From Lingula anatina (lineage: Eukaryota > Brachiopoda > Lingulata > Lingulida > Lingulidae), in the NCBI RefSeq assembly GCF_001039355.2, contig NW_019775427.1, forward strand, positions 114,650-178,649: a DNA stretch of 64,000 bases. The letters are read 5' to 3'. Of the stretch, positions 24,671 through 35,460 are shown piece after piece. A program made the translations under genes and the position numbers. The notes under the pieces are model-generated. The model searched no databases. It was given only the letters and a program-made list of their open reading frames with translations, and was not told the origin of the DNA. The first letter of the stretch is position 1; the number at the start of each line of letters is the position of its first letter.

Positions 24671-25102
24671 TACAAGTATGGCTATTGCAGAGGATGGTTC
24701 AGTCAAAAAAGGTCCCAATACTTCGACAACGCCTTCACAGAAGATTTTTTTTTGAAATTTTGCATATACGAAGCGAATGTTACGGTGAGCGTACTAAGCG
24801 AAGCACTGTGTTACAGCACTGTAGCTCCAGCTGCCCCAGAATGGCGCAGGAAAAGACATCCCCAGACAGAGTATTACAGCAGTATTCCCAGATCAGTGTG
24901 CCTGTACAGAGGTCACGACCTACGCATCCAGCTAGGACTTACCACCGGGAAACAGGATACGTTGTTCTTAGTATTTTGTTGGTACAATGTAACAAAGACA
25001 AATAGTTCCCTTCAGAATGAGGGGAAAACTATCACCAAGCGTTTTTCAAAGACCATTGTTAACAGGTTGTTTACGCAGGTTATTATAACAGGCGCCCCTT
25101 GA
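24671..25102 (+). other. Unassigned 143-codon open frame
   Basis: The frame is open from a stop at about 24668 to TGA at 25100-25102 and has a protein-like mix of residues, including YCRGWFSQKRSQYFDNAF and VCLYRGHDLRIQLGLTT. There is no start Met near its beginning, no clear splice site and no family that I recognise. It could be an exon on the plus strand or chance. Confidence 0.25.
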
Positions 25103-25419
25103 GGAACCCTCCAGCACAGCCCAACATTGTCACAGAGAGATGTATAAATCGTTGTTTAATATACATACTAAGAGCAAAGGTATGGGTGTAAAACAAAATA
25201 CACCATATGCTGAAATACTGATACCAGCATTATAAGTTATGCACTAGTATACTTTGTTTACGTACACCAAATAATAATTGCCTCCCCATTATTTCAGAGT
25301 CACACTTGACATCTCCATAAAAGATGGATTTGGTGTTTAAGTAGCCTTAAACGGTGCTTCAAAAACGTCGATAGATACTGCTGTTTGTTACTGATTTATG
25401 CAGGTAATTCTATTTATTT

Positions 25420-25455
25420 ATTATATTATCATTATTATCATTATTTATTTATTTA

Positions 25456-25507
<52 letters not shown>

Positions 25508-25515
25508 TATTTTCT
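25420..25515. repeat. (ATT)n / (ATTT)n microsatellite
   Basis: Pure TTA repeats from about 25459 to 25506 flanked by TTTA-type units. Confidence 0.95.
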
Positions 25516-25765
25516 TTTATTTATTTTTATTTTTTGACACATAAAATAAGTTTAACCACAGTGTTTTTTACCAGACAGGATTGTCAAATGGAGTCACCAA
25601 GAGCTCCGTTCTTGAAGACTCTTTGCCAGAGTTGAGGTTTACGGGAGGAATAATTTACTCACACCAGAAAGATGACTGCTCTTTGCTCTGCCAGGATATA
25701 ATGTGAGTTCATTTTTAACTGGGAGGAGGATTTGAAACAGTTAACTTACTTCAGAGACATACTAA

Positions 25766-26109
25766 TGTAACTATGTATAAATATGCACTCGTCTCGAGTT
25801 GTCTTGTCTTGTGACTTGCTGTGATTCTGACGCCCCCTAATTGGTGTTTTGTCTATGTTCCTTTATCTATGTTCCTTTGTTCTGTCTTCCCGCATCTGTG
25901 TCATGTGACGTATCGTTATAAAAGGCATTGGCGCCTGATTTTCAAACAGTGCTGGAGTTGCTGTTCGTCTGTCTGTATGTGTTTTCAGACCAAGCCACCT
26001 ATTGGTGTAACCAGCACTCTTTCTAAAACACCCTTGAATAAGATCAGGGTGAAAATTTTAGTTATACCAATAAATATATTTTAAACCACAAGAGAGTCTG
26101 TTTGTTACA
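25766..26109 (+). mobile_element. Solo LTR of an LTR retrotransposon, 344 bp
   Basis: The segment starts TGTAAC and ends GTTACA, perfect terminal inverted repeats of the TG...CA type, and is flanked by the 4-bp direct repeat CTAA (25762-25765 and 26110-26113). Inside are a TATA box TATAAAAG (25917-25924) and a polyadenylation signal AATAAA (26069-26074) in the right order for a plus-strand LTR. No internal retroelement sequence adjoins, so it is a solo LTR left by LTR-LTR recombination. It lies in the interval between EGF exons. Confidence 0.85.
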
Positions 26110-26127
26110 CTAACTCACCATTTAATA

Positions 26128-26186
26128 ACTAGTACAACTATACTACATGTAGATTTATAATCTACATGTAGTATAGTTGTACTAGT
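26128..26186. repeat. Perfect 28-bp-arm hairpin
   Basis: Arm 1 (26128-26155) starts ACTAGTACAACTATACTACA and arm 2 (26159-26186) is its exact reverse complement; the loop is TAT. Six bases later comes a single N (26192), and the EGF exon to the right is broken exactly there. Confidence 0.95.
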
Positions 26187-26192
26187 ATATGN

Positions 26193-28326
26193 TATGCACG
26201 TGTATCCATTTACTGCATCTTTGCAAAGTCCTTTGAGACATGGGTTCGAGGAACATTCATTTAAATTCACATTGCAAGTTGAACCAGAAAATCCCGATAT
26301 GCATGAACAAACGAATCCATTGACTTTATCTGTGCATACGGCGCCATTTTTGCAAGGTTGGGAAGCACACTCGTCTATGTTCGTTTCACACTGGGCACCG
26401 GTGAACCCATGATCACAATGACATGTGTATGCAGCTTCTAAGTCGCGGCAAGTGCCATGTTTACACGGATTCGATGCACACTCGTTAATGTTTGTCTTGC
26501 AGTGGTTCCCAGTGAAACCAAGATTACAAATGCAAACGTACTTATTTACACCGTCTAAACATCTTCCGTTTTTACCGCATGGGTTAGGATCACAATCGTT
26601 AATGTTTATTTCACATTTTCTTCCAGTGAAGCCAGTTGGACAAGAACATTTATATCCATCCGCAGTGTTTGTACATTTACCGCCATTTTGACATGGGGAT
26701 GTATAGCACTCTGGAATGGATGGAAATTGACCCTTAAATATGTGATACTACCATATATCATCTTCGTTTGTGATAGATTACATGTATGTAGACGTCTAAA
26801 TCCCTATTTACTTAATAACTAGCTTTCCAGGATATTGCTGTTACCATGCCAAAAAATAAAGGTATGTATATAACTCTCCTCTGTTAAACTCGGATGTTCA
26901 TAAAAAAAAACTTTTAAAGCGTTAATGAAGTAAAAAAATCTTGACTTGATGTTTATCCACAAAAATACTGTTAAAGCATTTTGAAGCCAAAACATTTTGA
27001 TTTAATTACTGCGCATGGGAGACGTTAGCAATCTAAACAGTTTATTTCTTTGAAGGTTAGCTTTATTCACAAAGAATATATAAACATAAACTGTTACAGA
27101 TTTAAACCAAAAGAATTGCATTTACCGTTACGCACACACGTCGGTGCCGACCCACTCCAATTAGCTGAGGATCCTTGAACCTCACACCTTCGATCGAGAT
27201 TCCCAGCAATTACTGTGTAGCCGTAGTAACATCTGTAGATAATGCTTTCTCCTACGTTGTTTCGGGCTTGTAGCGTCATGGTTTTAGATGGGCTTGAAGG
27301 CATCGTGCATTCTGAGTAGTGGAAAATATCATATTTTTTAAAAAAATTGCATCATGATATTGATATAATATCCCCTTTTGTATTAAAATTTTTGTTGTTC
27401 ATTTTTGAACAATGCTAAGATTAGAAACAGTCACCTTTAATTATTTGGGGTCTTTTGTTTTGCACAATAACTTAAATTATGCCTACGTCTCTTTTCACAG
27501 TTGACGCCACCAAAGCCAGCAGGACATTCACACGTATAACCAGTGTTCTCTGCGGAACCCGAATTCCCCTTCGGTTTAAACAAAGCCGCCCACCCCGAGA
27601 TCAAGCTGTTTGTACTCCGTTTGCGTCTTTTATTATCAGTCTCCTTGCATTTTCCGCCGTTTTTGCAGGGGTTTGCAGAACAAACCGTTGCTGTAGATGT
27701 TGGTCCTAAACTTAATGTACTTCCTGTGAAAGGAACAAAAACATTCAGTCACATGTGGATTAGAGAATTGCGGTTTCGGTGTTTTCTGGTTCATAGGCGT
27801 TTTATTTTAATCGTATTTAAACAAAACAAAACTCGTCCTTAACACCACTCAGAAAAGAAAATAAACAAAAACGTCATATTTACCTGCCCGCTTCTCGCAA
27901 ACAAACCATCGTGAATCCTCGCAGTCATCGTCTCGTATTTTTGAAGAGCTGGTTGTTGTTATATACCCACATGTGCTTCTTCTTGCTGAAATTACACGAG
28001 GGCATTTATTTCAGTTTGGGAACACATTAATTAGTGTTAAAATGTTCTGAAACGTATAAAAAAGTATTTGTAGTGTCAAATTCTCACTAACTCACCAAAG
28101 CATTTTTTTGTAGAGGAAAAGGAAATTTAAGTCTTAATGAGAAGAAACTGCCATTTATTTGTATTTTAAGACCAACACTGTTACATTGGCACTGCCAGTG
28201 GGCTACATATGCGAGTCCTGGTCCACAGTGGGAAACAAATACATCACAAATGTAATGGAATACTCACTAATCTTACACTTGTCGTTAGAAATGGCCAGAT
28301 ATCTGTAGTAAGTCCCCGTCACAGAA
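26193..28326 (-). CDS. C-type lectin / EGF / sushi / EGF-repeat protein, partial
   Basis: Minus-strand exons with matching phases: 28268-28326 and 27884-27985 (C-terminal part of a C-type lectin domain: STCGYITTTSSSKI, DDDCEDSRWFVCEKR), 27487-27723 (linker plus an EGF-like domain), 27126-27311 (one sushi/CCP domain, four Cys with Trp before the last: CEVQGSSANWSGSAPTC) and 26193-26711 (four and a half EGF domains, several with calcium-binding starts such as NIDECASQPCKNGA). The order lectin-EGF-sushi recalls selectins, but the EGF array that follows does not. The first EGF domain has an extra loop of about 30 residues with KETDNKRRKRSTNS. Such proteins are usually secreted or on the cell surface and bind glycans; the role here is unknown. 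The 5' exons (signal peptide, first half of the lectin domain) are not seen before 28666, and the last exon breaks mid-domain at an N. Confidence 0.75.
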
Positions 28327-28688
28327 CTGAAAATCAAAGACCAAGCCTTCAGTCAAGATGAAGATCATACATGTACAAATGCTTAAAGAAATATTCGGTT
28401 CTAATCTATATGCTACATAGTCTACGGTATATTCCAGGTGATATCCTTCTTCGACTGCGTCCTAGCTCACAGTCTAAATTTGCCCTACCCTCTACCAGGG
28501 TGGCAGATTATATAGGGAAAAATGAAAAAAAAAAAAAACACCCTGTGACTTTTGGCATAATGGAAGCAATGACATTTGCCTCACGCAGATGGCATTGCAC
28601 CCGCTCTGCAGGAGCTTCGCTTTCTGTCGATGTGATAACTGCTCGTTACGCAACCTGTCTAAAACCCCCTTTACACTGGACGGCGTCC

Positions 28689-28827
28689 TTTCTGCGTCCT
28701 TTGTGCGACCATGAAACTGGCCAGGACGCCGTCGGACGCTCAAAGAACGCACAGTGANTTTCTGCGTCCTTTGTGCGACCATGAAACTGGCCAGGACGCC
28801 GTCGGACGCTCAAAGAACGCACAGTGA
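28689..28827. repeat. Exact 69-bp direct repeat separated by one N
   Basis: Bases 28689-28757 and 28759-28827 are identical, starting TTTCTGCGTCCTTTGTGCGA and ending GAACGCACAGTGA. Only the N at 28758 separates them. This is the signature of two contig ends that overlap but were not merged. Confidence 0.9.
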
Positions 28828-29551
28828 TCGCCAAGGTCGCACAAAGAACGTTCAAGCATCGCCGAGGACGCCATGGACGCTGCGAAGTTTTGAGCATGTT
28901 CAAAACAATCGCAGAGAGAACGCGATGTAGGATGGTCGATCAATGGACACAGAAAGGACGCACAGGCATCGCCGTAGTCGCAGAAAGAACGCACAAGCGA
29001 TCGCCGCGGTCGCAGAGAGGCCGCACAAGCATCGCCGCGGTCGTAGAAAGGAGGCACAAGCATCGCTTTGGTTGCAGAATGAAAACTCTAAGATCGTCCA
29101 GTGTTCGACACGTAGAACTTTTTTTTTCACTCTCAAACGGGGCCGTGCTGAGGTATTTTTCACCAGAAAGGAATTCTAAGGGTAACAGTGGTCTCATATC
29201 AGCCTCCGATTGTTTTTTCCCCTAAAATTCATGAAACGATCCATTTTTTTGAGGTCATTATTAAACGAATATTTTGCCTTTTTTACAAGATTAATTGTCA
29301 GAATTTTTTGCAGAATGCTTCATTTGAAAACGGATTCAAAATATCTATGTTGTGTCAGTCAAACTCGTTTTCGGTCCCTGTCCATCCTTCTTATAAGGAT
29401 AACAATGAGCATCTGGCTGATTACCAGTCCATGCAGACCTTGCATCACTATAGTTTAAAGCGTTTATTCCCATTTATTTGTTTTGTGTGCTGGAAATGTT
29501 CTTTATTGGATGACCTGCTTAGAACCGATGAAAACATGAGTTAGAATATAG

Positions 29552-30015
29552 AGAAGGACGCCCAAATAACGCTCATCGGTCAAGCAGGATGCAGAATGAT
29601 CGTAGAATAGACGCCACTGATTGCCGATGAAGGTACAGAGAACGCAGCAAGAATGCTCAATGGTCTCTCAAAAATCGCAATGGACTGTCCAGCAGTTATG
29701 CAATCAATTACCAGCCATGTAATCAGCCTTGAGATTTAACCACAGGGCGACACAGAGCCAAATGACTATGTATCTACCTGTAGGAACAGATCTGTGAATA
29801 TATCTGTGAAAAATCAACATGTCGCCCTGGTAGAGGGTAAATTTGCGCTATATCCTCCATCGTTATGTGCGCTCTGCATGCNGAAAGACGCCCAAACAAC
29901 GCTCATCGGTCAAGCAGGATGCAGAATGATCGTAGAATAGACGCCACTGATCGCCGATGAAGGTACAGAGAACGCAGCAAGAATGCTCAATGGTCGCTCA
30001 AACATCGCAATGGAT
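29552..30015. repeat. Near-identical direct repeat about 331 bp apart, with N at the second copy
   Basis: About 135 bp starting GACGCCCAAATAACGCTCAT (29557) recurs from 29888 with about five differences; the second copy begins right after the N at 29882. The spacer has an inverted pair CAGGGCGACA / TGTCGCCCTG (about 29743 and 29818) suggesting a small inserted MITE in one allele. Confidence 0.75.
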
Positions 30016-30620
30016 GCCTTTGGTTGCACAGGGGACGTACAGTGGAGGCAGGCAGGTTGCTCGCAGTTTTACAGGTAAAATCAAGATTCGGTCGTTCAAA
30101 GGACGCACAGGGGACGCAGACGCCTTTACACTGAGACACGATTTAATTGCTTTGGCGACCGTTGAGCGTCCTGACCACATTTTTGAACGCAGAAGGGACG
30201 CAGAAAGGACGCCGTCCAGTGTAAAGGGGCCCTTAGGAGTCAGAACAGAACATAACACAGGCACAGAGGGCATGTCATCCATGTGGATTCAATATCCAAT
30301 AAAGAAAGTACTATGTAAGTAATCTAACAATCCATCTTGTTTCAGTGTTGATTTTTAAGGTGTTATTATTATTATCATTATAATTATTATTATTGATTTT
30401 AGGTACTATTTAGGTGAAAAAAAACCTGCCTAAACAGCAGGAAGCAAACTTGTGAACAGCTTATGACAGGGAAGTCAAATCCCCTGTAAGGTAATTGTTT
30501 GGTATAACCTCTGAAAATGTGCCAGTAATGTGCCAGTAAAGTTGTTTCTCTATGATATAATACTCAAAGTGAGAGCCGGGAGGTCTATAATGTACATTTA
30601 CAAATATTCAATAGACTCAC

Positions 30621-33600
30621 CATCTATTTTATTGGCAGCACATAGACAAGGTATTTCAGGTCTATAATCTCTCAATTCTTTAAACCAATTTGGTAAATTT
30701 TTATAAGTGATTTTTCTAGTTACATCAAATACCTGAAAAAGAAAACAATCAATTTATTACTTCGGTCACTTATTTCAGATAAATGTTCAATCGGTATCTT
30801 ATTAAAGTACATACAACAATTCAGCGACATCCCTCTAAATACATCTCAATAAGGGAAAAAATCAACGCTACTGAGATTTAACAAATTCTTATATTCTGCA
30901 TGGAGTAAAGTAATAACTAAACTGGATAACACTTACTAGTATACATGCATGCGCTTGATGATAGTATGAGGGGTGCATACTACTAAATCTCTCCTGGCCT
31001 GCCGTATCCCAAAAATCTACAAAGATAAAAAGATCATATAATGAAAAAAGGCATTTTTCATGAAACTTAGTCTTGTTGCAATATGTTTTTTTTTTTTTTT
31101 TCCAGTGGCACTAATAGTACTAGTACATATATTCCTAATGCTATGAATCTAGAGCAATTTAACACAAGTACAAAAATACAAAGTCCAATCAGATTTAATT
31201 TCTTGCCTGTTTAACAACGCAACATTTTTGTTAACTTTCAGTAGCACGGCTCCATGTGTAATGACATCCATTCAAAGCAATTAAGAAGGTTTTTATATTA
31301 CAAAGTCCAAATCAGCCACCGGCTTCCATATGTATAGACATTAATGTGATTTTCATTGGAACAAATTTAAAAACCTCCAATAAGAGAATCAAAAAGGAAT
31401 TGATGCTAGTATTTCAAGTGGGATGAGTTAATAGTTTAACACTTCATTAAGTATCTCAGGGTGGAAATATATAAACCTAAGTACTTGTTAGCAGTTCACT
31501 TTTAAAATGGAGACAAACTTGGGTGCAAAATTGAAACTGCAAAAGGGTTTGATATTCAGTTTACAGCTTATGAGACAATGAGAGACTCCAAGCCATAGTT
31601 AAAAGTACTGAAAGTTGTAAAGATATCCAGTAAATGTTCCAGTTCAATACTTGATAAAAAAAAAAAAAAAGCATGGCTATACATAATGTTACTCTAAATG
31701 ATGCTTAAAATGGCATTTTTATGCAATAAAGCATGTAAGTCACACCTTTAAAATAAGAATTTAAATTTGTTTTAAAGTTCAAACTTACCAACAGCTACCT
31801 CTTTCTTGTTAACCTTTGTTTTATACCTAAATAATGTGAGAGCATATGTGGACAACTGCTGAGGTTGGCTGAAAATTGTGGTTAAGAGAAATACTTTGGT
31901 AGAAAACCTGATTAATTTTTCATTTCTCATAATTCTTGAATTCTTTTTAAGGGAGTGGGGGGATAGAAAACCTGATCAATTTTCATTTCTTATAATTTTT
32001 TTTTTTTTTTTTTTTTTTTTACAAGGGGAGGGGATACCTTGTTCTGACTTTACATATATAGTAATACCACAAAATAAAAATCATATTTCTTTAAAAGTCA
32101 TCATTTGGCAGATACTCAAATAATTCATAACATCTCTAAGAACAATATAAATGTAGACGTCAAAGATAAATTGATAGGAAATGACATGCCTTGCACAAAT
32201 ACAGTGATTGTTGTAGTTTTAGGTGCTATCAGTTAACCAAAAAATCAATACTGACTCATAGACTCTATGAAAATTGCACTTTCTAATAACATAATACCCC
32301 TGCTATTTAATTACTTCAGTCAACAGAAACTCTGAGTTATTGAGTGCTTTGACATGCACAGAAAATGTATTGAATAGCAATCATTTACGTCTGAGAGAGT
32401 GTGAGAGAGAGAGAGCATAAACACATATCAAAAACTAGGAATATTTATGAAAAGTTCAGCAGGTTTGACATGTCATATTTCATTAATATTGTCACTCTTT
32501 CCTGAACTTTCTCATTAACCTGAGTATGCAAGTGATAACGTACATCAGCTGCACAAAAGAAAATTGCATGTCTGCTCACTCCAGGTATCTAATTAAAAAG
32601 AAATGCAGCACTATACTGTAAATGGTCTTGAATAATTATGCCATTTTGATATTCAATCAAAGGATACTATCCATCCATGAGGAAACGCTCCACCAGCCTG
32701 CAAAACAAAATGAAAATCATTTCAAAAAATTATTTTTTTTAAATAATGTACAGTAATAGAACTGTGACACAATTAAAAGAATATGTTACAATTGATGTCT
32801 GGTCTATCAATTAAGGTTTAACACACAAAAAAAAAGGAGAAATCTGTATTCTGCTTCTCAGCAGGAAATATCAAGAGCTACAAATACAATACTATTACTA
32901 TTACTGAAGTAATATGACCTTATCACTAATTACTTGAAGTCATATATTAACCATTGTTTTAAAATGGAACTGCTTTGGATACAGGAGGCAATATTTTGCT
33001 AGTACCTCAGGTTTTGCTATGACAACTAACTATAATGTTAAAAGATTTAAATGTAGGTCAGGTTGTTGTTTTTTTTTTTAAACACCATTCGATTAATTTA
33101 CGGTTGTGATTCTTCAAGCAGCTATTTGTTTTTCTCTGTACTAGCCTTTTAGAACTCCACAAATCATAATTAATAATATTTTTAATCTCTGATTTATGAT
33201 ATTAAAATAAATCAAACACTTTTATCTTAATTTTTGTTTAATTATGTTCTACTAAATTTACTGCTTTTGTGTAGTATTATCTTTGATTGAAGTGTTATGT
33301 GCCAGAATTTATTTATAAAAGAATCATATATGTATGCTAGAACAACTGCACTGTCTTCGAAGACCATCAAGAAGTGTGAAAACTGAAAAGCTTCTGAAAC
33401 AGACAGGGCCTTAGACCCTTCGTTATGTTTAACATCTCATAAAGCCCACAATATATTACTTTGTATGGCCTACACCTATTGAAAGAGGAACAGACATTCA
33501 CAGCTTCCCCATTTGTTATCATTTAAAGAATACTAATTAGGACTAAATGAAGCCAACTGTCAAAATAACATGTGGGTTCAGCTGTAAGTGGTGTGAAATT

Positions 33601-35105
33601 GAGATAAGACCAGACTTGGGAGAAAAAACTTTGGAGGATCATAAGGTCTGAAGGAAATCTGCAGGTCCTTCTAATTCAGTACTGGTCCGTTAAGTTCCTT
33701 TAGTCGGTGTTTACATGTGATTTATTTTTATCATTGTATTTTCACATAAACCTTGCTGGCCCAGAGGACCTGCAGTTATTAAAAATCTCGCTGGCCCTCT
33801 GGCTTCTTAGCAGTCCTGACTAGTCAGACTGGCAGTTTCCCCATGTCTGTAACGACTTCGTTAAGGATTAAAGTTATAAATTTATTCTCTTCATACAACA
33901 TTACACACACAAATATTGGCAGAATAATTCAACAAAACATTTGGATTTGATATACCCTGCCATGTCTTTTATATATGGCACATATAGCACCAGTGAAAAG
34001 ATATTGTGGATATGTCAACTATATTAAACTTCATAATGTATTTTATTAATCAGAAATTTTATTTCTGCTTTTCTTTTTAGAATAAAGATAAATTAAATGT
34101 TGTGTACTTTGGAACCATAACATCTAAAGCCTATACCTACTACAGCAACCATTCCTACAAATAAGAGGGGTGCTGTTAAGTGCTATTGGTCCAAACCTTT
34201 TTTATTCAAAAGAGACTGAGTAAGTTCATGTTTATAAATAAATTATCATTTATGTAACTTTTTTTGTCTGTTTGGAATGCATATCTCTCTCCTTAAGTAC
34301 TCTGAAATAAGGGCTGAAATCAACCAGTTTTACAAACAAGTGTGGGTATTTAACTTATTGAGTTTAAATTGAAATCTGATTTTTATTAGCATCTTTTAGA
34401 GATTATATGTGAAGCTTTCAAAACTGCATTTCAATTAGCATATTTTAAGATGCTTAGTGCCAGCAATGCTGACATCATTTTGGCTATTTCCCAATAAATA
34501 TTTAAAAAATAATAATAAACTCAGACCCAATCTATCACAAGTTGAAACATTCTGTTAAAATATTCGACCTGTACTTAGTGTGCAATGATGTTCATAATTG
34601 AAATATTTATTTTAAATAAGATCAAAAATGACACATTGTTGTATAAAACGATTGTAAGTTCCTGGCTGGGACATTTTACTTCCTTTCCTAAATGCAATGT
34701 TGCATAACAAAGTTAACCACTGCTAACTACTGTTGATCATTCTTCTTTTAGTTGATCACTACTAGTTCACTGCATCATTAGGGCACTGACGACAGGCAAA
34801 TGAGAAACAAAACACTGCTAAACCGGCATCTTATAAAACAGCCAATTAAGCTCTTCAGATCATTTATTTATCACTGAAACTAGTGTTATCTTACTTTTCA
34901 TTTTGAATCGGAACACCGACGCCAATAATACAAGATCCAATAATTTCGGATTTCGGGTGCATTTCTACCAACTGATGGTTTCATAATGTGATATTGTAAC
35001 TCACTTTGATTTTCCAACTGCACTGTCCCCTAAACATATTACTTTTACTTTTTCTTCACCATTCTCTCCCTGGTCATCGTAGTTCGGTTGCGAACCGTCA
35101 GCCAT
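30621..35105 (-). CDS. RABL2: Rab-like protein 2, 3' exons missing
   Basis: Five minus-strand exons with consistent phases: 35005-35105 (start ATG at 35105), 32668-32697, 31789-31868, 30937-31016 and 30621-30732. They encode the G1 loop VICLGDSAVGKSKL, then LVERFLMDGYQPQQLSTYAL, the G3 box DFWDTAGQERF followed by SSMHPSYYHQAHACI, and the G4 box AANKID. RABL2 is an atypical small GTPase recruited to the basal body and cilium with the IFT-B complex; that role is family knowledge. The N-terminal half of the GTPase domain matches vertebrate RABL2 closely. The exons for the C-terminal third, including the G5 (SA) motif, are not found between 30621 and the lectin gene; this interval is filled by the foldback element and two single Ns. 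The gene is head to head with the stefin. Confidence 0.9.
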
Positions 35106-35460
35106 GCTAAAGGAAAATATGTGCAAATTGGCATCATGGGATACTTGGCCTCGTTTTGAAATAATTCTTGAATGATAAAAATAGACAGGGAAACCCCTCT
35201 TAAGATCTCCCAAAACATAGAAAGAACTGCCTCGTTTTATACGCGGAAATCGTTTTCATGACTATATATGGATATTTTCCCATTTATCGTTTTAATTTTT
35301 CAATGATCTTTGTCAAATCAAAGTGACAATTCAGAGTCACATGCTTGTGTTCACGTCACGTGATAAAGGTATCTCTTGGGTTGATTCAGGTCATTCATAT
35401 CACTTCTTGCTTTGTGGCGTTTAGTTGAGGTTTGTTCTTCTGACTCTCTTGCTTTCCAAA
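35106..35460. promoter_or_regulatory. Shared RABL2/stefin promoter interval with E-box
   Basis: Only 355 bp separate the two divergent start codons. The interval contains GTCACGTGAT (35355-35364), a palindromic CACGTG E-box that matches 9 of 10 bases of the CLEAR element consensus GTCACGTGAC. Whether one bidirectional promoter serves both genes is inferred from spacing. Confidence 0.5.

Larger units (their letters stand above)
22124..25765. other. Intron or intergenic region, with paired duplication and unassigned ORFs
   Basis: Contents: a diverged direct duplication (about 23590-23775 and 24215-24395) separated by several GGATAGYRCTATCC-like palindromes, an unassigned plus-strand ORF at 24671-25102, and an (ATT)n tract at 25420-25515. 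A minus-strand stretch at about 23040-23160 can be read as CHGDIYAFIVHTLETFTEF but a stop codon lies just upstream, so I do not call it an exon. Confidence 0.4.
28666..30229. mobile_element. Foldback/TIR DNA element with internal GC-rich repeats
   Basis: The left end CCCCTTTACACTGGACGGCG (28666) continues into TCCTTTCTGCGTCC, and the right end is the exact inverse of these 34 bases, finishing GTCCAGTGTAAAGGGG at 30229. The interior is unusually GC-rich for the window and full of GGACGCA and CATCGCCGYGGTCG units repeating about every 33-36 bp (28940-29075). Open frames there read repeats and are not genes. Two single Ns (28758, 29882) lie inside, each next to a duplication. No transposase is visible. 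Confidence 0.75.

Noticed and set aside
28492-29225. Overlapping 80-130 codon frames in both strands rich in Arg, Cys and His
   Set aside because: They are readings of the GGACGCA-type tandem repeats in the foldback element.
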